DNA of 46,681 nucleotides, taken from positions 1 through 46,681 of the forward strand of contig JAKSJO010000020.1 in NCBI GenBank assembly GCA_024398125.1, read 5' to 3'. Both the position numbers and the translations under genes were made by a program. This document shows, piece after piece, positions 7,813 through 16,696 of this stretch. The notes under the pieces were generated by a model. The model ran no database searches. It was not told where the DNA came from and saw only the letters and a list, made by a program, of their open reading frames with translations. The DNA comes from Bacteroidales bacterium (GTDB lineage: Bacteria > Bacteroidota > Bacteroidia > Bacteroidales > UBA932). The first letter of the stretch is position 1, and each line of letters starts with the position of its first letter.

Positions 7813-8691
7813 ATGTCTCGACAGGAAAACAGAATGATGCGCAGAAGGCTGCGCAACGCATATCTTTCGACTGTGGTCAGCATCAGTCTGGTGCTGCTTC
7901 TGGTCGGCGTTGCCGCCATGCTGCTTGTCAATGCGAAGAGCGTTTCCAACTATTTCAAGGAAAACATGCGCATTTCCGTTATGATGAAGACGGATGTTTC
8001 CGATGCCGAGACCATGGAGTATCAGGAGACCCTGGACGCAATGCATTTCGTCCGCAGCACGGAGTTCATCTCCAAGGCTCAGGGAACGGCCGAGCTGGAA
8101 CAGATGCTTGGCGAGGACTTCCTCAGCGTCTTCGAGACCTCTCCGGTGCCAGCCTCCATTGACGTAACCCTCCAGGCGGACTATGTCTCTTCGGACAGTC
8201 TTGCCATCGTCAAGGCCGCAATCGCGGAGTCGCCTCTTGTCGAGGAGGTCGAGTATCAGCAGTCGCTCATTGAGGCTCTCAATGCCAACCTGCGCAAGAT
8301 CTCGATAGTCCTGGCGGTCTTCATCGGACTGCTCCTGTTCATTTCCTATGTATTGATAAACAACACCGTGCGCCTCAGCATATTCTCCCGCCGCTTTACC
8401 ATCCATACCATGAAGCTTGTGGGAGCGACTCGCTCGTTCATACGCGCACCTTTCCTTGTAAGGGCTGTGTTCCAGGGAATCTTCTCGGCGTGCATCGCGG
8501 CACTGTGCCTTATTGGAATTCTTTTCTATCTCCGCGGCCAGTTCCAGCAGCTTTTCGAGATATTCTCCGCCCAGATGCTTCTGGCGGTGATCGGCATCGT
8601 ACTGGCAAGCGGCATGCTCATCTGCGTCGTCAGCACCTGGTTTGCAGTCAACAGGCTCGTCAGCCTGAGCAAGGACGACCTTTACTATTGA
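7813..8691 (+). CDS. ftsX: Cell division protein FtsX
   Basis: FtsX is the membrane half of the FtsEX ABC-type complex that activates peptidoglycan hydrolases at the septum. The 292-residue protein has an N-terminal TM helix (about 20-42), an extracytoplasmic domain (about 45-165) and three C-terminal TM helices. The conserved cytoplasmic segment RRFTIHTMKLVGATRSFIRAP is visible. ftsE is not in the window. It is followed after 6 nt by the DUF3098 gene and then uppP, an envelope-biogenesis operon order common in Bacteroidota. Confidence 0.93.
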   Translation: MSRQENRMMRRRLRNAYLSTVVSISLVLLLVGVAAMLLVNAKSVSNYFKENMRISVMMKTDVSDAETMEYQETLDAMHFVRSTEFISKAQGTAELEQMLGEDFLSVFETSPVPASIDVTLQADYVSSDSLAIVKAAIAESPLVEEVEYQQSLIEALNANLRKISIVLAVFIGLLLFISYVLINNTVRLSIFSRRFTIHTMKLVGATRSFIRAPFLVRAVFQGIFSACIAALCLIGILFYLRGQFQQLFEIFSAQMLLAVIGIVLASGMLICVVSTWFAVNRLVSLSKDDLYY

Positions 8692-8697
8692 TCGACT

Positions 8698-8928
8698 ATG
8701 GATAACAGAATGGCAATGACTCCGAAGGAGCTGAGGCTCCTTCTCGCCGGACTTCTGGTCATCGTGGCCGGCCTCATTCTTCTTGCGGGTGGAGGCAGCG
8801 ATGATCCGAATGTCTTTAACTATGCAATGTTTGACTTCCGCCGTCTTGTTGCGGCTCCTCTCGTGATCGTCTGCGGACTGGTCATCGAGGTGTGCGCCAT
8901 CATGGGCTCTAAAAGCAAGGAGGAATAG
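8698..8928 (+). CDS. DUF3098 small membrane protein
   Basis: The 76-residue product has two TM helices (about 13-30 and 50-68) joined by a short loop containing NVFNYAMFDFRR, the recognisable DUF3098 pattern. Function is unknown. Its fixed place between ftsX and uppP (6 and 2 nt gaps) suggests a role linked to division or envelope precursor recycling, but that is inference. Confidence 0.85.
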   Translation: MDNRMAMTPKELRLLLAGLLVIVAGLILLAGGGSDDPNVFNYAMFDFRRLVAAPLVIVCGLVIEVCAIMGSKSKEE

Positions 8929-8930
8929 CA

Positions 8931-9767
8931 ATGGGATGGTGGCAAGCTATACTGCTCGGTATCGTCCAGGGTCTTACCGAGTTCCTTCCGGTCAGCAGCA
9001 GCGGTCATCTGATGATCGCGCGCGAGCTGTTTGGTGTAGAGGCTGAGGGTTTCCTTGATTTTACTGTCATGGTGCATTTCGGCACTGTGCTGAGTACCGT
9101 CGTGGTGTTCTGGGGCGTGATTTCAAGCCTCCTTAAAGGATTTTTCAAGTTCAGATACAATGACGAGACAGACTATGTCTGCAAGATAATCGTTTCGATG
9201 ATCCCTGTCTTCGTTGTGGGAATGTTCCTGAAAGACAAGGTCGAGGCTCTCTTCGGCGACTCGCTGACGACTGTGGCGATCTGCCTGGTCGTGACCGCGG
9301 TTCTGCTCATGCTTTCCGACATGGATATCCCTGGTCAGATACGCCGCAAGAGCGGCAGGGTGGCAGAGTCAAGCCACAGGAACGGCATTTCGTATCTCCA
9401 GGCACTTGTTGTCGGCCTTGGCCAGGCAATCGCGGTAGCTCCTGGACTGTCCCGTTCGGGAACCACCATCGCAACCGGTCTTATAACTGGCGTGAAGCGC
9501 AGCGTGATGGCTGAGTTCTCCTTCCTCATGGTGCTTGTGCCTATTCTCGGCGAACAGCTTCTGGATATGCTGAAGCATGCCATTTCCGGCGAGGCTGGCA
9601 TGGCTACCGGTGTCGGTGTGCTCCCTCTTGCGCTTGGCTTCATTTCCGCTTTCATCTCGGGTCTCTTTGCCTGCAAGGTGATGGTCGCTCTCGTGAAAAA
9701 GTCGAAGCTCCGCTGGTTCGCTGTCTACTGTGCCGTGGTGGCAGCCGCAATATTCATTTTTGCATAA
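8931..9767 (+). CDS. uppP: Undecaprenyl-diphosphate phosphatase
   Basis: UppP (BacA family) removes a phosphate from undecaprenyl pyrophosphate to recycle the lipid carrier for peptidoglycan and other glycans; high dosage gives bacitracin resistance. The 278-residue membrane protein shows the two family motifs: QGLTEFLPVSSSGH at about residues 14-27 and PGLSRSGTTIATG at about 169-181. About eight hydrophobic segments are present. The last ftsX-DUF3098-uppP gene is followed 6 nt later by the LpxH-like gene. Confidence 0.95.
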   Translation: MGWWQAILLGIVQGLTEFLPVSSSGHLMIARELFGVEAEGFLDFTVMVHFGTVLSTVVVFWGVISSLLKGFFKFRYNDETDYVCKIIVSMIPVFVVGMFLKDKVEALFGDSLTTVAICLVVTAVLLMLSDMDIPGQIRRKSGRVAESSHRNGISYLQALVVGLGQAIAVAPGLSRSGTTIATGLITGVKRSVMAEFSFLMVLVPILGEQLLDMLKHAISGEAGMATGVGVLPLALGFISAFISGLFACKVMVALVKKSKLRWFAVYCAVVAAAIFIFA

Positions 9768-9773
9768 ACAACT

Positions 9774-10496
9774 GTGCGCAAGCGCGTATACTTCCTTTCG
9801 GATGTCCATCTGGGACTCAACGTGTGCGACCCTCGTGCACGGGAGGACAGGCTTGTGCGCTTTCTCGAATCTATTCCTGAAGAGGAAACCGAGGCTCTTT
9901 ACATGCTTGGCGATGTCTGGGATTTCTGGTATGAATACCGTGACGTCGTTCCTGCCGGCTATGCCCGCGTGTTCGCTGCGCTTCAGTCGCTGATCGCGCA
10001 GGGGGTCGAGGTGCATTTCTTCAGCGGCAACCATGACATATGGTGCTATCATTATTTCCAGAGCATGGGCATCAAGGTGCATCATGGCCCGGAGCGTGCC
10101 GTTCATTCCGGAAAGACGTTCGTGCTTGCCCATGGTGACGGCCTCGGCCCTGGGATGCGTCTGTATAAATGCATGAAGGCTGTTTTCCGCAGCCGCGTGA
10201 CCCAGTGGCTCTTCAGTACCTTTGTCCCTGTTCGTCTTGCTTTTGCGCTGGGAAACGGCTGGTCTCTGCATACCAGGCTTGCACATGGCGAGAGGTATGA
10301 GTTCAAGGGAGAACCGGAACCGCTGTATAAGTGGGCTGCCGCGATGGATCCGCAGCCTGATTTCTTCGTCTTCGGCCATCTGCACTGCGAGGTGGATATG
10401 AAAATGCCGTCCGGAGCGCGTCTCTTTGTGCTTCGAGACTGGCTGGACGGCAGCGATGTCATCTGTTTCGATGGCGAGACCATCGGTCGTATCTAG
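9774..10496 (+). CDS. lpxH: UDP-2,3-diacylglucosamine diphosphatase (LpxH-type metallophosphoesterase)
   Basis: LpxH cleaves UDP-2,3-diacylglucosamine to lipid X and UMP in lipid A synthesis at the inner face of the inner membrane. The 240-residue protein has the calcineurin-like metal motifs in order: SDVHLG (9-14), GDVWDFW (46-52), GNHD (85-88), AHGDG and GHLH. Size and motifs fit LpxH, though other Bacteroidota members of this family act on related substrates. The likely start is GTG 9774. Its last 4 nt overlap the end of the convergent DUF4294 gene. Confidence 0.82.
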   Translation: MRKRVYFLSDVHLGLNVCDPRAREDRLVRFLESIPEEETEALYMLGDVWDFWYEYRDVVPAGYARVFAALQSLIAQGVEVHFFSGNHDIWCYHYFQSMGIKVHHGPERAVHSGKTFVLAHGDGLGPGMRLYKCMKAVFRSRVTQWLFSTFVPVRLAFALGNGWSLHTRLAHGERYEFKGEPEPLYKWAAAMDPQPDFFVFGHLHCEVDMKMPSGARLFVLRDWLDGSDVICFDGETIGRI

Positions 10497-11278
10497 TCCC
10501 TGTATCTGTCGGGAATCGTGACCTTTTCCGGCATCTTTCCGAAGATGGAATAGTACAGCGTGTCGAATTCTCCGCGTTCCCACATCTTTATGAGTTCTTC
10601 GGTCGGGCGGTCTTCTCCGTCCGGATCGTAATGTGCCTTGAGGTCTCCGCTGAACAGTTTGGCAACGCCCTGCCACACCGATGCCGCCAGGCCGCTCTTG
10701 TAGTCTTTCACGATGTCATAAGAGGACTTGCCGATCTCGCGGTCTATGAGGCGGCATAGGAGCTTGCCCTGGGATATGGTCATCTGGCGGATTATCGGCT
10801 CGAAATCGGCCAGCAGGCGTTTCTGCCACTGATTGATGTATTTTTCTTTCTGGATGCGGCCGAATCCCTTCGTCTCCAGGTCGTGGTCGACTTCCTTTAC
10901 TATGCGTGAGCACATCTCGGCGTAAGGCCAGGCCTTGTTGAAATTGTATACCAGCCTGTAGTACTGTTTCCAGTCGCTTTTCTTCAGCATCGATTTCCCG
11001 AATATCCATACGGCCGGTACGGCGTCATAGTAGACTGTGTCTCCTCCTTCGATGAAGTATGGCATGAGGCCCCCGCTCGGTTTTTCGGCCTGGGTCTGCT
11101 GGATGTATTTCTGGTCGCGCTTGTTCAGTCTCTTTGCCTCCTTGGCGGCCGCCTTTGCCGCCTTTTCGGCTGCCTTTGCTTCCTTGCGGCTCATGGACTG
11201 TGCCCCGGCGGTCTGGCCGAGAGCCAGGACCGTCAGTAGGAAAAAGGTCAGGATTTTGGTTGCGCGTTTCATTTTCAT
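10493..11278 (-). CDS. DUF4294 family secreted protein
   Basis: The 261-residue product has a signal peptide (MKMKRATKILTFFLLTVLALG, then GAQS) and a Lys/Ala-rich helical stretch (SRKEAKAAEKAAK). The DUF4294 core includes GGDTVYYDAVPAVWIFG and YYRLVYNFNKAWPYAEM. Function is unknown; a periplasmic or surface location is inferred from the signal. Upstream ATG 11296 lies on the wrong side of the candidate promoter, so ATG 11278 was chosen (ATG 11272 is another option). It is transcribed toward lpxH and away from rplP. Confidence 0.82.
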   Translation of the reverse strand: MKMKRATKILTFFLLTVLALGQTAGAQSMSRKEAKAAEKAAKAAAKEAKRLNKRDQKYIQQTQAEKPSGGLMPYFIEGGDTVYYDAVPAVWIFGKSMLKKSDWKQYYRLVYNFNKAWPYAEMCSRIVKEVDHDLETKGFGRIQKEKYINQWQKRLLADFEPIIRQMTISQGKLLCRLIDREIGKSSYDIVKDYKSGLAASVWQGVAKLFSGDLKAHYDPDGEDRPTEELIKMWERGEFDTLYYSIFGKMPEKVTIPDRYRD

Positions 11279-11283
11279 CTTTG

Positions 11284-11315
11284 CAAAAGTAGTCAAAAAA
11301 CCGTTAAAGCATCAA
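11284..11315 (-). promoter_or_regulatory. Promoter for the DUF4294 gene
   Basis: On the minus strand TTG (11313-11315) and TACTTTTG (11284-11291) are separated by 21 nt. The predicted transcription start falls within a few bases of ATG 11278, which implies a leaderless or almost leaderless mRNA. Confidence 0.65.
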
Positions 11316-11482
11316 CTGTGCCGAGGCGATTTTTCCGGGTTTTCGACCATTGTCCAAAATGTGCGGGAATAATTTTTCTTCACTTTTGTAAGTCGTTGAA
11401 AAGGCAAGATTTAGGCTTCGAATTTTTGTGTCGAAAATGTGTGATTTTTAATGAAAATAATTCCGTTTTCGAAAATTTTTAC

Positions 11483-11490
11483 TATCTTTG
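11483..11490 (+). promoter_or_regulatory. -7 promoter element for the rplP-rplQ ribosomal operon
   Basis: TATCTTTG lies 87 nt upstream of the rplP ATG in an AT-rich intergenic region (11297-11577); the -33 region has no clear TTG. It gives the detached second half of the S10 operon a promoter of its own. The leader of about 80 nt shows no hairpin that I can assign. Nothing else was recognised in this 281-nt gap apart from the DUF4294 promoter. Confidence 0.65.
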
Positions 11491-11577
11491 CAATCCAAAA
11501 AATTGGCCAAGTTTTGCCCAACCAGCTGAGGGTCAATGGATTAGGAATTGAATAGTTATTTTTAAAGTTATACAGAA

Positions 11578-11997
11578 ATGTTAGCACCTAAGAGAACAAA
11601 ATTTAGAAGGGAGCAGAAAAACCGCATGAAGGGCATGGCCCAGAGAGGAAACCAGCTCGCATTTGGTTCTTTCGGAATCAAGACCCTTGAAAATTGTTGG
11701 CTTACTGCGCAGCAGATCGAGGCTGCACGTCAGGCTATCTCACGTTACATGAACCGTGAGGGCCAGATCTGGATCCGCGTCTTCCCTGTGAAGCCTGTAA
11801 CCAAGAAGCCTCTTTCAACCCGTATGGGTAAGGGTAAGGGTGATCCTTACGGATACGTTGCTCCTATCACTCCGGGCCGCATCCTTTTCGAGGCTGAGGG
11901 CGTTTCGCTTGCAGTTGCTAAGGAGGCTATGCGCCTCGCTGCAAACAAGCTTCCTGTTGACACCAAGTTCGTTGTCCGCAGAGATTATGTTGAATAA
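11578..11997 (+). CDS. rplP: 50S ribosomal protein L16
   Basis: L16 helps form the A-site tRNA and peptidyl-transferase region of the 50S subunit. The 139-residue protein starts [14 protein letters not shown] and contains RIFP-type segment [15 protein letters not shown] and [15 protein letters not shown]. Normally it directly follows rpsC. Here it is the first gene of a separate transcription unit running to rplQ. Confidence 0.97.
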   Translation: MLAPKRTKFRREQKNRMKGMAQRGNQLAFGSFGIKTLENCWLTAQQIEAARQAISRYMNREGQIWIRVFPVKPVTKKPLSTRMGKGKGDPYGYVAPITPGRILFEAEGVSLAVAKEAMRLAANKLPVDTKFVVRRDYVE

Positions 11998-12017
11998 TTA
12001 ATGGAGAAAAAGAGAAA

Positions 12018-12212
12018 ATGAAAATTTCTGAAGTACGCGAAATGTCTGTAGCAGATCTGCGCGACCGTATCGAGGCTGAGAAGGCTAATCTTGATACAAT
12101 GAAGATCAATCACGCTATCTCTCCATTAGAGGATACGTCAAAGTTTAAGAAAACCCGCCAGGATATCGCTCGCATGATCACTATCCTTGCCCAGAAAGAA
12201 AACCAGAACTAA
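12018..12212 (+). CDS. rpmC: 50S ribosomal protein L29
   Basis: This 64-residue all-helical protein sits near the tunnel exit and contributes to the docking site for SRP and trigger factor. It starts MKISEVREMS and has the L29 segment DTSKFKKTRQDIARM. An A-rich GGAGAAAAAGAG stretch precedes its ATG. It lies 20 nt after rplP. Confidence 0.95.
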   Translation: MKISEVREMSVADLRDRIEAEKANLDTMKINHAISPLEDTSKFKKTRQDIARMITILAQKENQN

Positions 12213-12226
12213 AGAGTTATTGACTT

Positions 12227-12481
12227 ATGGAAAGAAATCTTCGTAAGGAAAGAATAGGAATCGTGGTCAGCAACAAGATGGAGAAGACCATCGTCGTTGC
12301 AGTCGAGAGAAAGGAGAAGCATCCTCTCTATGGTAAGTTCGTAAAGAAGACCACCAAGTTTGTCGCTCAGGACGAGAAGAACGAGTGTGGTATCGGTGAT
12401 ACCGTCCGCATCATGGAGACCCGTCCTCTCAGCAAGACAAAGAACTGGAGATTAGTTGAAATTGTAGAAAAAGCTAAGTAA
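12227..12481 (+). CDS. rpsQ: 30S ribosomal protein S17
   Basis: S17 is a primary 16S rRNA-binding protein with an OB fold. The 84-residue product shows [23 protein letters not shown] and the C-terminal [16 protein letters not shown] motif, both diagnostic. Normal length, 14 nt after rpmC and 2 nt before rplN. Confidence 0.96.
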   Translation: MERNLRKERIGIVVSNKMEKTIVVAVERKEKHPLYGKFVKKTTKFVAQDEKNECGIGDTVRIMETRPLSKTKNWRLVEIVEKAK

Positions 12482-12483
12482 TT

Positions 12484-12849
12484 ATGATACAGCAGGAAAC
12501 ACGTTTACAGGTGGCTGACAACAGCGGTGCAAAGGAAGTACTCTGCATCCGCGTGCTTGGCGGTACCCACCATCGTTACGCTTCTGTTGGCGACAAGATT
12601 GTCGTAGCAGTGAAGAGTGCTATCCCTGGCACCGATACCAAGAAGGGAACCGTATCCAAGGCTGTGGTTGTCCGCACCAAGAAGGAGATCCGTCGCGCTG
12701 ATGGTTCATACATCCGTTTCGATGACAACGCATGCGTTCTTCTCAACAACGCAGGTGAGCTTCGCGGAACACGTATCTTCGGCCCTGTTGCACGAGAGCT
12801 GCGTGATGAGTATATGAAGATCGTTTCACTGGCACCAGAGGTCCTCTAA
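12484..12849 (+). CDS. rplN: 50S ribosomal protein L14
   Basis: L14 binds 23S rRNA at the subunit interface and forms intersubunit bridges. The 121-residue product starts [19 protein letters not shown] and has the signature [20 protein letters not shown] and [13 protein letters not shown]. Normal length and order in the spc gene set. Confidence 0.97.
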   Translation: MIQQETRLQVADNSGAKEVLCIRVLGGTHHRYASVGDKIVVAVKSAIPGTDTKKGTVSKAVVVRTKKEIRRADGSYIRFDDNACVLLNNAGELRGTRIFGPVARELRDEYMKIVSLAPEVL

Positions 12850-12862
12850 TAACTGAAGAATC

Positions 12863-13180
12863 ATGAAAAAACTGAAGATTAAGAAGGGTGACACCGTGTA
12901 TGTAAATGCCGGTAACGACAAGGGAAAGACCGGTAAGGTCCTCTCAGTAGACTACACCACCGATCGCGTAGTTGTAGAAGGTGTGAACATCATCAAGAAG
13001 CACACCAAGCCAAACGCACAGCAGCCTCAGGGCGGCATCGTAGAGCACGAGGCTGGTATTCATATTTCAAACCTCAACCTTATTGACCCTGTTTCAGGCA
13101 AGGCAACAAGAGTCGGCTACAAGATGGTTGACGACAAGAAGGTTCGTTACGCTAAGAAATCAGGAGAGGAGATCAAATAA
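12863..13180 (+). CDS. rplX: 50S ribosomal protein L24
   Basis: L24 is an early assembly initiator of the 50S subunit with a KOW motif. In this 105-residue protein the KOW segment is [19 protein letters not shown] (about residues 8-26), followed by [13 protein letters not shown]. Gap of 13 nt after rplN and 2 nt before rplE. Confidence 0.96.
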   Translation: MKKLKIKKGDTVYVNAGNDKGKTGKVLSVDYTTDRVVVEGVNIIKKHTKPNAQQPQGGIVEHEAGIHISNLNLIDPVSGKATRVGYKMVDDKKVRYAKKSGEEIK

Positions 13181-13182
13181 TT

Positions 13183-13782
13183 ATGGCAAAGAACGCAAAC
13201 AACGCTGCAGTAGCTAACGCATTGCCTGCAGGATATGTACCTACTCTCAAGAAGGTATACAAGGAGGAGATCGTTGACCGCCTGATGAAGCAGTTCTCTT
13301 ATTCTACTGTCATGCAGGTTCCAAAGCTCGTCAAGATTACTCTCAATGAGGGTGTCGGCGACGCTACCCAGGACAAGAAGATTGTAGAGGAGTCTGCAAA
13401 GGAGCTTACCGCAATCACCGGTCAGAAGGCTATCATCACCAACTCAACCAAGGACGTTTCTAACTTCAAGCTCCGTAAGGGCATGCCTATCGGTTGCAAG
13501 GTTACTCTCCGCGACGTCAAGATGTACGAGTTCCTCGAGAGACTCATCCGTGTGACTCTCCCTCGTATCCGTGACTTCAACGGTATCTCAGAGAAGCTTG
13601 ATGGTCAGGGTAACTACACCCTCGGTCTCAAGGAGCAGATCATCTTCCCAGAGATCGATATCGACAAGAACCCACGCATCCACGGTCTCGAGATCACTTT
13701 CGTGACCTCAGCAAAGACTGACGAGGAGGCTTATGCACTTCTCAAGGAGTTCGGTCTTCCTTTCAAGAAACATAATAAATAA
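13183..13782 (+). CDS. rplE: 50S ribosomal protein L5
   Basis: L5 binds 5S rRNA and contacts the P-site tRNA and the 30S head. The 199-residue product contains [33 protein letters not shown] and [12 protein letters not shown]. Compared with the E. coli protein it has about 19 extra N-terminal residues rich in Asn and Ala before the conserved [10 protein letters not shown] helix. Confidence 0.97.
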   Translation: MAKNANNAAVANALPAGYVPTLKKVYKEEIVDRLMKQFSYSTVMQVPKLVKITLNEGVGDATQDKKIVEESAKELTAITGQKAIITNSTKDVSNFKLRKGMPIGCKVTLRDVKMYEFLERLIRVTLPRIRDFNGISEKLDGQGNYTLGLKEQIIFPEIDIDKNPRIHGLEITFVTSAKTDEEAYALLKEFGLPFKKHNK

Positions 13783-13790
13783 AGATACCT

Positions 13791-14060
13791 ATGGCAAAAG
13801 AATCAATGAAGGCCCGCGAGGTAAAGCGCGCTAAGTTAGTTGCTAAGTACGCTGAGAAGAGGAAGGCTCTCAAGGAGGCTGGTGACTGGGTAGCTCTCGA
13901 TAAGCTCCCTAAGAACTCTTCATCAGTACGTCTTCACAACCGTTGCTCCCTCACCGGACGTCCAAAGGGATATATCCGTGAGTTCGGAATCAGCCGTATC
14001 CAGTTCCGTGAGATGGCTTCCAACGGTCTCATCCCAGGCGTTAAGAAGGCTAGCTGGTAA
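13791..14060 (+). CDS. rpsN: 30S ribosomal protein S14
   Basis: S14 binds the 30S head. This is the 89-residue long form without the CxxC zinc site (only one Cys, in [13 protein letters not shown]). Segments [17 protein letters not shown] and [19 protein letters not shown] are diagnostic. An 81-nt AT-rich spacer with no recognised promoter motif separates it from rpsH, the longest gap in this part of the operon. Confidence 0.97.
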   Translation: MAKESMKAREVKRAKLVAKYAEKRKALKEAGDWVALDKLPKNSSSVRLHNRCSLTGRPKGYIREFGISRIQFREMASNGLIPGVKKASW

Positions 14061-14141
14061 TAGATTTATAACATATATTATTAATAACAATCGGATATCG
14101 GGCGCGTAAAGCCGCGTCGGTTTCAAAAAATCAAGAAAAAA

Positions 14142-14537
14142 ATGACTGATCCAATTGCAGATTATCTCACCAGGGTCCGCAACGCTTACCTCGCAGGTAA
14201 GAAGGTTGTCGAGGTGCCAGCTTCAAAGATGAAGCTCGCTATCACCAAGATCCTTTGTGAAAAGGGCTACATCCTCAGCTACAAGGTTGTTGAGGCAGCT
14301 CCACAGGGCACCATCAAGATCGCTCTCAAGTACCACCCACAGACCAAGGCCGCTGCTATCAAGAAGATTGTTCGCGTGTCTTCTCCAGGTCTCCGTCAGT
14401 ACACCAACGTAGAGGATATGCCAAGAGTACTCAACGGTCTCGGTATCGCTATCCTTTCTACCTCTAAGGGCGTTATCACCGACAAGGAGGCAAAGGACCT
14501 CAACGTAGGTGGTGAGGTTATATGTTATGTATATTAA
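14142..14537 (+). CDS. rpsH: 30S ribosomal protein S8
   Basis: S8 is a primary 16S rRNA binder; in E. coli it also represses the spc operon by binding an mRNA site near rplE. The 131-residue product starts MTDPIADYLTRVRNAY and ends with the S8 segment GLGIAILSTSKGVITDKEAK. No E. coli-like S8 operator structure was identified here. Confidence 0.97.
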   Translation: MTDPIADYLTRVRNAYLAGKKVVEVPASKMKLAITKILCEKGYILSYKVVEAAPQGTIKIALKYHPQTKAAAIKKIVRVSSPGLRQYTNVEDMPRVLNGLGIAILSTSKGVITDKEAKDLNVGGEVICYVY

Positions 14538-14555
14538 TTCCAAAAGTATCTTATA

Positions 14556-15116
14556 ATGTCAAGAATTGGTAAATTGCCTGTAAACCTTCCGGCCGGAGTA
14601 ACCGTTGAGGTTCTCTCTGGTAACGTTGTAAAGGTTAAAGGACCTCTCGGCGAGTTGACCCAGAAGGTTGACCCAGATATCACTGTCGCTGTAGAGGGCA
14701 ACGAAATCAAGTTCACCCGTCCAACCGACCAGCCACGTCACCGTTCAATGCACGGTCTTTACCGCGCACTCGTGAACAACATGGTTATCGGTGTTTCACA
14801 GGGCTTCTCTATCAAGCAGGAGTTCGTCGGTGTAGGTTACCGTGTTGAGGCTCAGGGCCAGATGATCACCATGTCAGTCGGCTACTCACACTCTATCCAG
14901 ATTCTCCTTCCTAAGGAGGTTACCGCTGAGACCCCACAGGTTAAGAAGGGTGAGAACCCTGTTCTTATCCTCAAGAGCTCTGACAAGCAGCTTGTTGGAC
15001 AGGTAGCAGCAAAGATCCGTTCATTCCGTAAGCCTGAGCCTTACAAGGGTAAGGGTATTAAGTACGCTGGTGAGCAGCTTCGTCGCAAGGCTGGTAAGAC
15101 TGCATCCGCTAAATAA
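14556..15116 (+). CDS. rplF: 50S ribosomal protein L6
   Basis: L6 lies near the factor-binding region of the 50S subunit. The 186-residue product starts MSRIGKLPVNLPAGV and has the C-terminal L6 signature KIRSFRKPEPYKGKGIKY. Normal length. Confidence 0.97.
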   Translation: MSRIGKLPVNLPAGVTVEVLSGNVVKVKGPLGELTQKVDPDITVAVEGNEIKFTRPTDQPRHRSMHGLYRALVNNMVIGVSQGFSIKQEFVGVGYRVEAQGQMITMSVGYSHSIQILLPKEVTAETPQVKKGENPVLILKSSDKQLVGQVAAKIRSFRKPEPYKGKGIKYAGEQLRRKAGKTASAK

Positions 15117-15130
15117 TAGGAGATTGAGTT

Positions 15131-15493
15131 ATGGCATTGAATAGAATTGAAAGAAGAAGAAGAATTCATTACCGTATACGCAAACACGTTAGTGGTACAG
15201 CTGAGAAGCCAAGAATGGTTGTATTCAGAAGTAACAAACAGATTTACGTACAGGTTATTGATGACGAGCAGGGCAAGACACTTGTTGCCGCTGCATCGAA
15301 CGACAAGCTCCTTGCTGCTGAGTGCAAAGGCAAGAGCGGAATCGAGGCTGCTGCTATCGTAGGTAAAGCTATCGCAGCACGTGCAATGGAGAAGGGTATC
15401 ACCACCATCGCTTTCGACCGTGGCGGTTATCTTTTCCATGGTAGAGTTAAAAGTTTGGCTGACGCTGCCCGTGAAGGTGGCCTTATATTCTAA
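15131..15493 (+). CDS. rplR: 50S ribosomal protein L18
   Basis: L18 binds 5S rRNA in the central protuberance. The 120-residue product has a basic start ([21 protein letters not shown]), [17 protein letters not shown] and the final [23 protein letters not shown]. Normal length, 14 nt after rplF. Confidence 0.97.
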   Translation: MALNRIERRRRIHYRIRKHVSGTAEKPRMVVFRSNKQIYVQVIDDEQGKTLVAAASNDKLLAAECKGKSGIEAAAIVGKAIAARAMEKGITTIAFDRGGYLFHGRVKSLADAAREGGLIF

Positions 15494-15503
15494 TTGAAAG
15501 ACT

Positions 15504-16022
15504 ATGGCAAATACAAATGTTAAAAGAGTAAAGACATCTGAACTTGAGCTCAAGGACAGACTTGTTGCCATCCAGAGAGTTACCAAGGTAACTAAGGGTG
15601 GTCGTCACTTCCGCTTCGCAGCAATCGTTGTCGTAGGTGATGAGAACGGCGTTGTAGGCTATGGTCTCGGTAAGGCAAACGAGGTTTCTGCAGCTATCGC
15701 CAAGGGTGTTGAGGATGCAAAGAAGAACCTCGTAAAGGTTCCTATCATCAATACCACCATTCCTCACGAGCAGGAGTCAAAGTTCGGTGGATCAAAGGTA
15801 TTCATGAAGCCAGCTGCGCCTGGTACCGGTGTTAAGGCAGGTGGTGCTATGCGTGCAGTATTCGAGTCAGCCGGCGTACAGAACGTGCTCGCTAAGTCAA
15901 AGGGCTCTTCAAACCCTCACAACCTTGTTAAGGCTACCATCACCGCTCTCACCGAGATGCGTGACGCCTACACTGTTGCAGGTCTTCGTGGAGTTCCTAT
16001 GTCAAAGGTGTTTAACGGCTAA
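15504..16022 (+). CDS. rpsE: 30S ribosomal protein S5
   Basis: S5 lines the mRNA entry channel and affects decoding accuracy. The 172-residue product contains the S5 N-terminal dsRBD-like domain ([21 protein letters not shown]) and the C-terminal [19 protein letters not shown] and [12 protein letters not shown] segments. Normal length. Confidence 0.97.
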   Translation: MANTNVKRVKTSELELKDRLVAIQRVTKVTKGGRHFRFAAIVVVGDENGVVGYGLGKANEVSAAIAKGVEDAKKNLVKVPIINTTIPHEQESKFGGSKVFMKPAAPGTGVKAGGAMRAVFESAGVQNVLAKSKGSSNPHNLVKATITALTEMRDAYTVAGLRGVPMSKVFNG

Positions 16023-16039
16023 CAGAGGAGGACACGATT

Positions 16040-16222
16040 ATGGCAAAACTCAGAATTACCCAGGTAATCAGCAAGAACGGCGAGACCAAGAGACAGATTG
16101 CAAATCTTCGTTGCCTTGGTATCCGCAAGATGCATCAGACCGTAGAGATCGAGAAGAATCCTGTATCTCTCGGTATGCTTGAAAAGGTTCGTCACCTTGT
16201 TAAGGTGGAAGAAATAGACTAA
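16040..16222 (+). CDS. rpmD: 50S ribosomal protein L30
   Basis: The 60-residue product (AKLRITQVISKNGETKRQIANL, then LGIRKMHQTVE) has the short bacterial L30 form with its ferredoxin-like fold. It is preceded by an AGAGGAGG stretch, a relatively strong Shine-Dalgarno for this window. Confidence 0.95.
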   Translation: MAKLRITQVISKNGETKRQIANLRCLGIRKMHQTVEIEKNPVSLGMLEKVRHLVKVEEID

Positions 16223-16237
16223 GGAGGAAACTATCTT

Positions 16238-16687
16238 ATGAAACTTGAAAATCTCGCACCAGCTAAAGGTGCTGTAAAGAACAGCAAAAGAGTAGGCCGT
16301 GGACAGGGCTCAGGCAAGGGCGGTACCGCTACCCGTGGTACCAAGGGTGCTCAGGCTCGCGCAGGTTACGAACATAAGATCGGCTTCGAGGGTGGCCAGA
16401 TGCCTATCCAGCGCCGTCTTCCTAAGTTCGGCTTCACCAACCCTACACGTGTAGAGTACAAGGCTGTAAACCTTCCTGAAATCCAGGCTCTCTCAGAGGC
16501 TCTCGGCAAGGCTGAGATCAACATCGAGGATCTCAGAAGCGCTGGCCTCGCAGGTAGAAGCGAGCTCGTTAAGGTTCTCGGTAGAGGTGAGATCACCGCT
16601 GCTGTGAACGTAACAGCTGACGCATTCTCAAAGTCTGCTATCGAGAAGATCGAGAAGGCAGGCGGTAAGGCTACTGTAATCGAATAA
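16238..16687 (+). CDS. rplO: 50S ribosomal protein L15
   Basis: L15 is a late 50S assembly protein that threads a long basic N-terminal tail through 23S rRNA. The 149-residue product has the Gly-rich tail (KRVGRGQGSGKGGTATRG, about residues 17-34), FEGGQMPIQRRLPKFGF, and a C-terminal domain. AAGGAGG precedes the start. secY follows after 9 nt. Confidence 0.97.
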   Translation: MKLENLAPAKGAVKNSKRVGRGQGSGKGGTATRGTKGAQARAGYEHKIGFEGGQMPIQRRLPKFGFTNPTRVEYKAVNLPEIQALSEALGKAEINIEDLRSAGLAGRSELVKVLGRGEITAAVNVTADAFSKSAIEKIEKAGGKATVIE

Positions 16688-16696
16688 TAATCGACG

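Noticed and set aside
7804-8931. 375-codon antisense ORF over ftsX
   Set aside because: It is the reverse strand of ftsX and DUF3098, which have clear family motifs and a promoter; the antisense product is of His/Asp/Arg-rich shadow composition.
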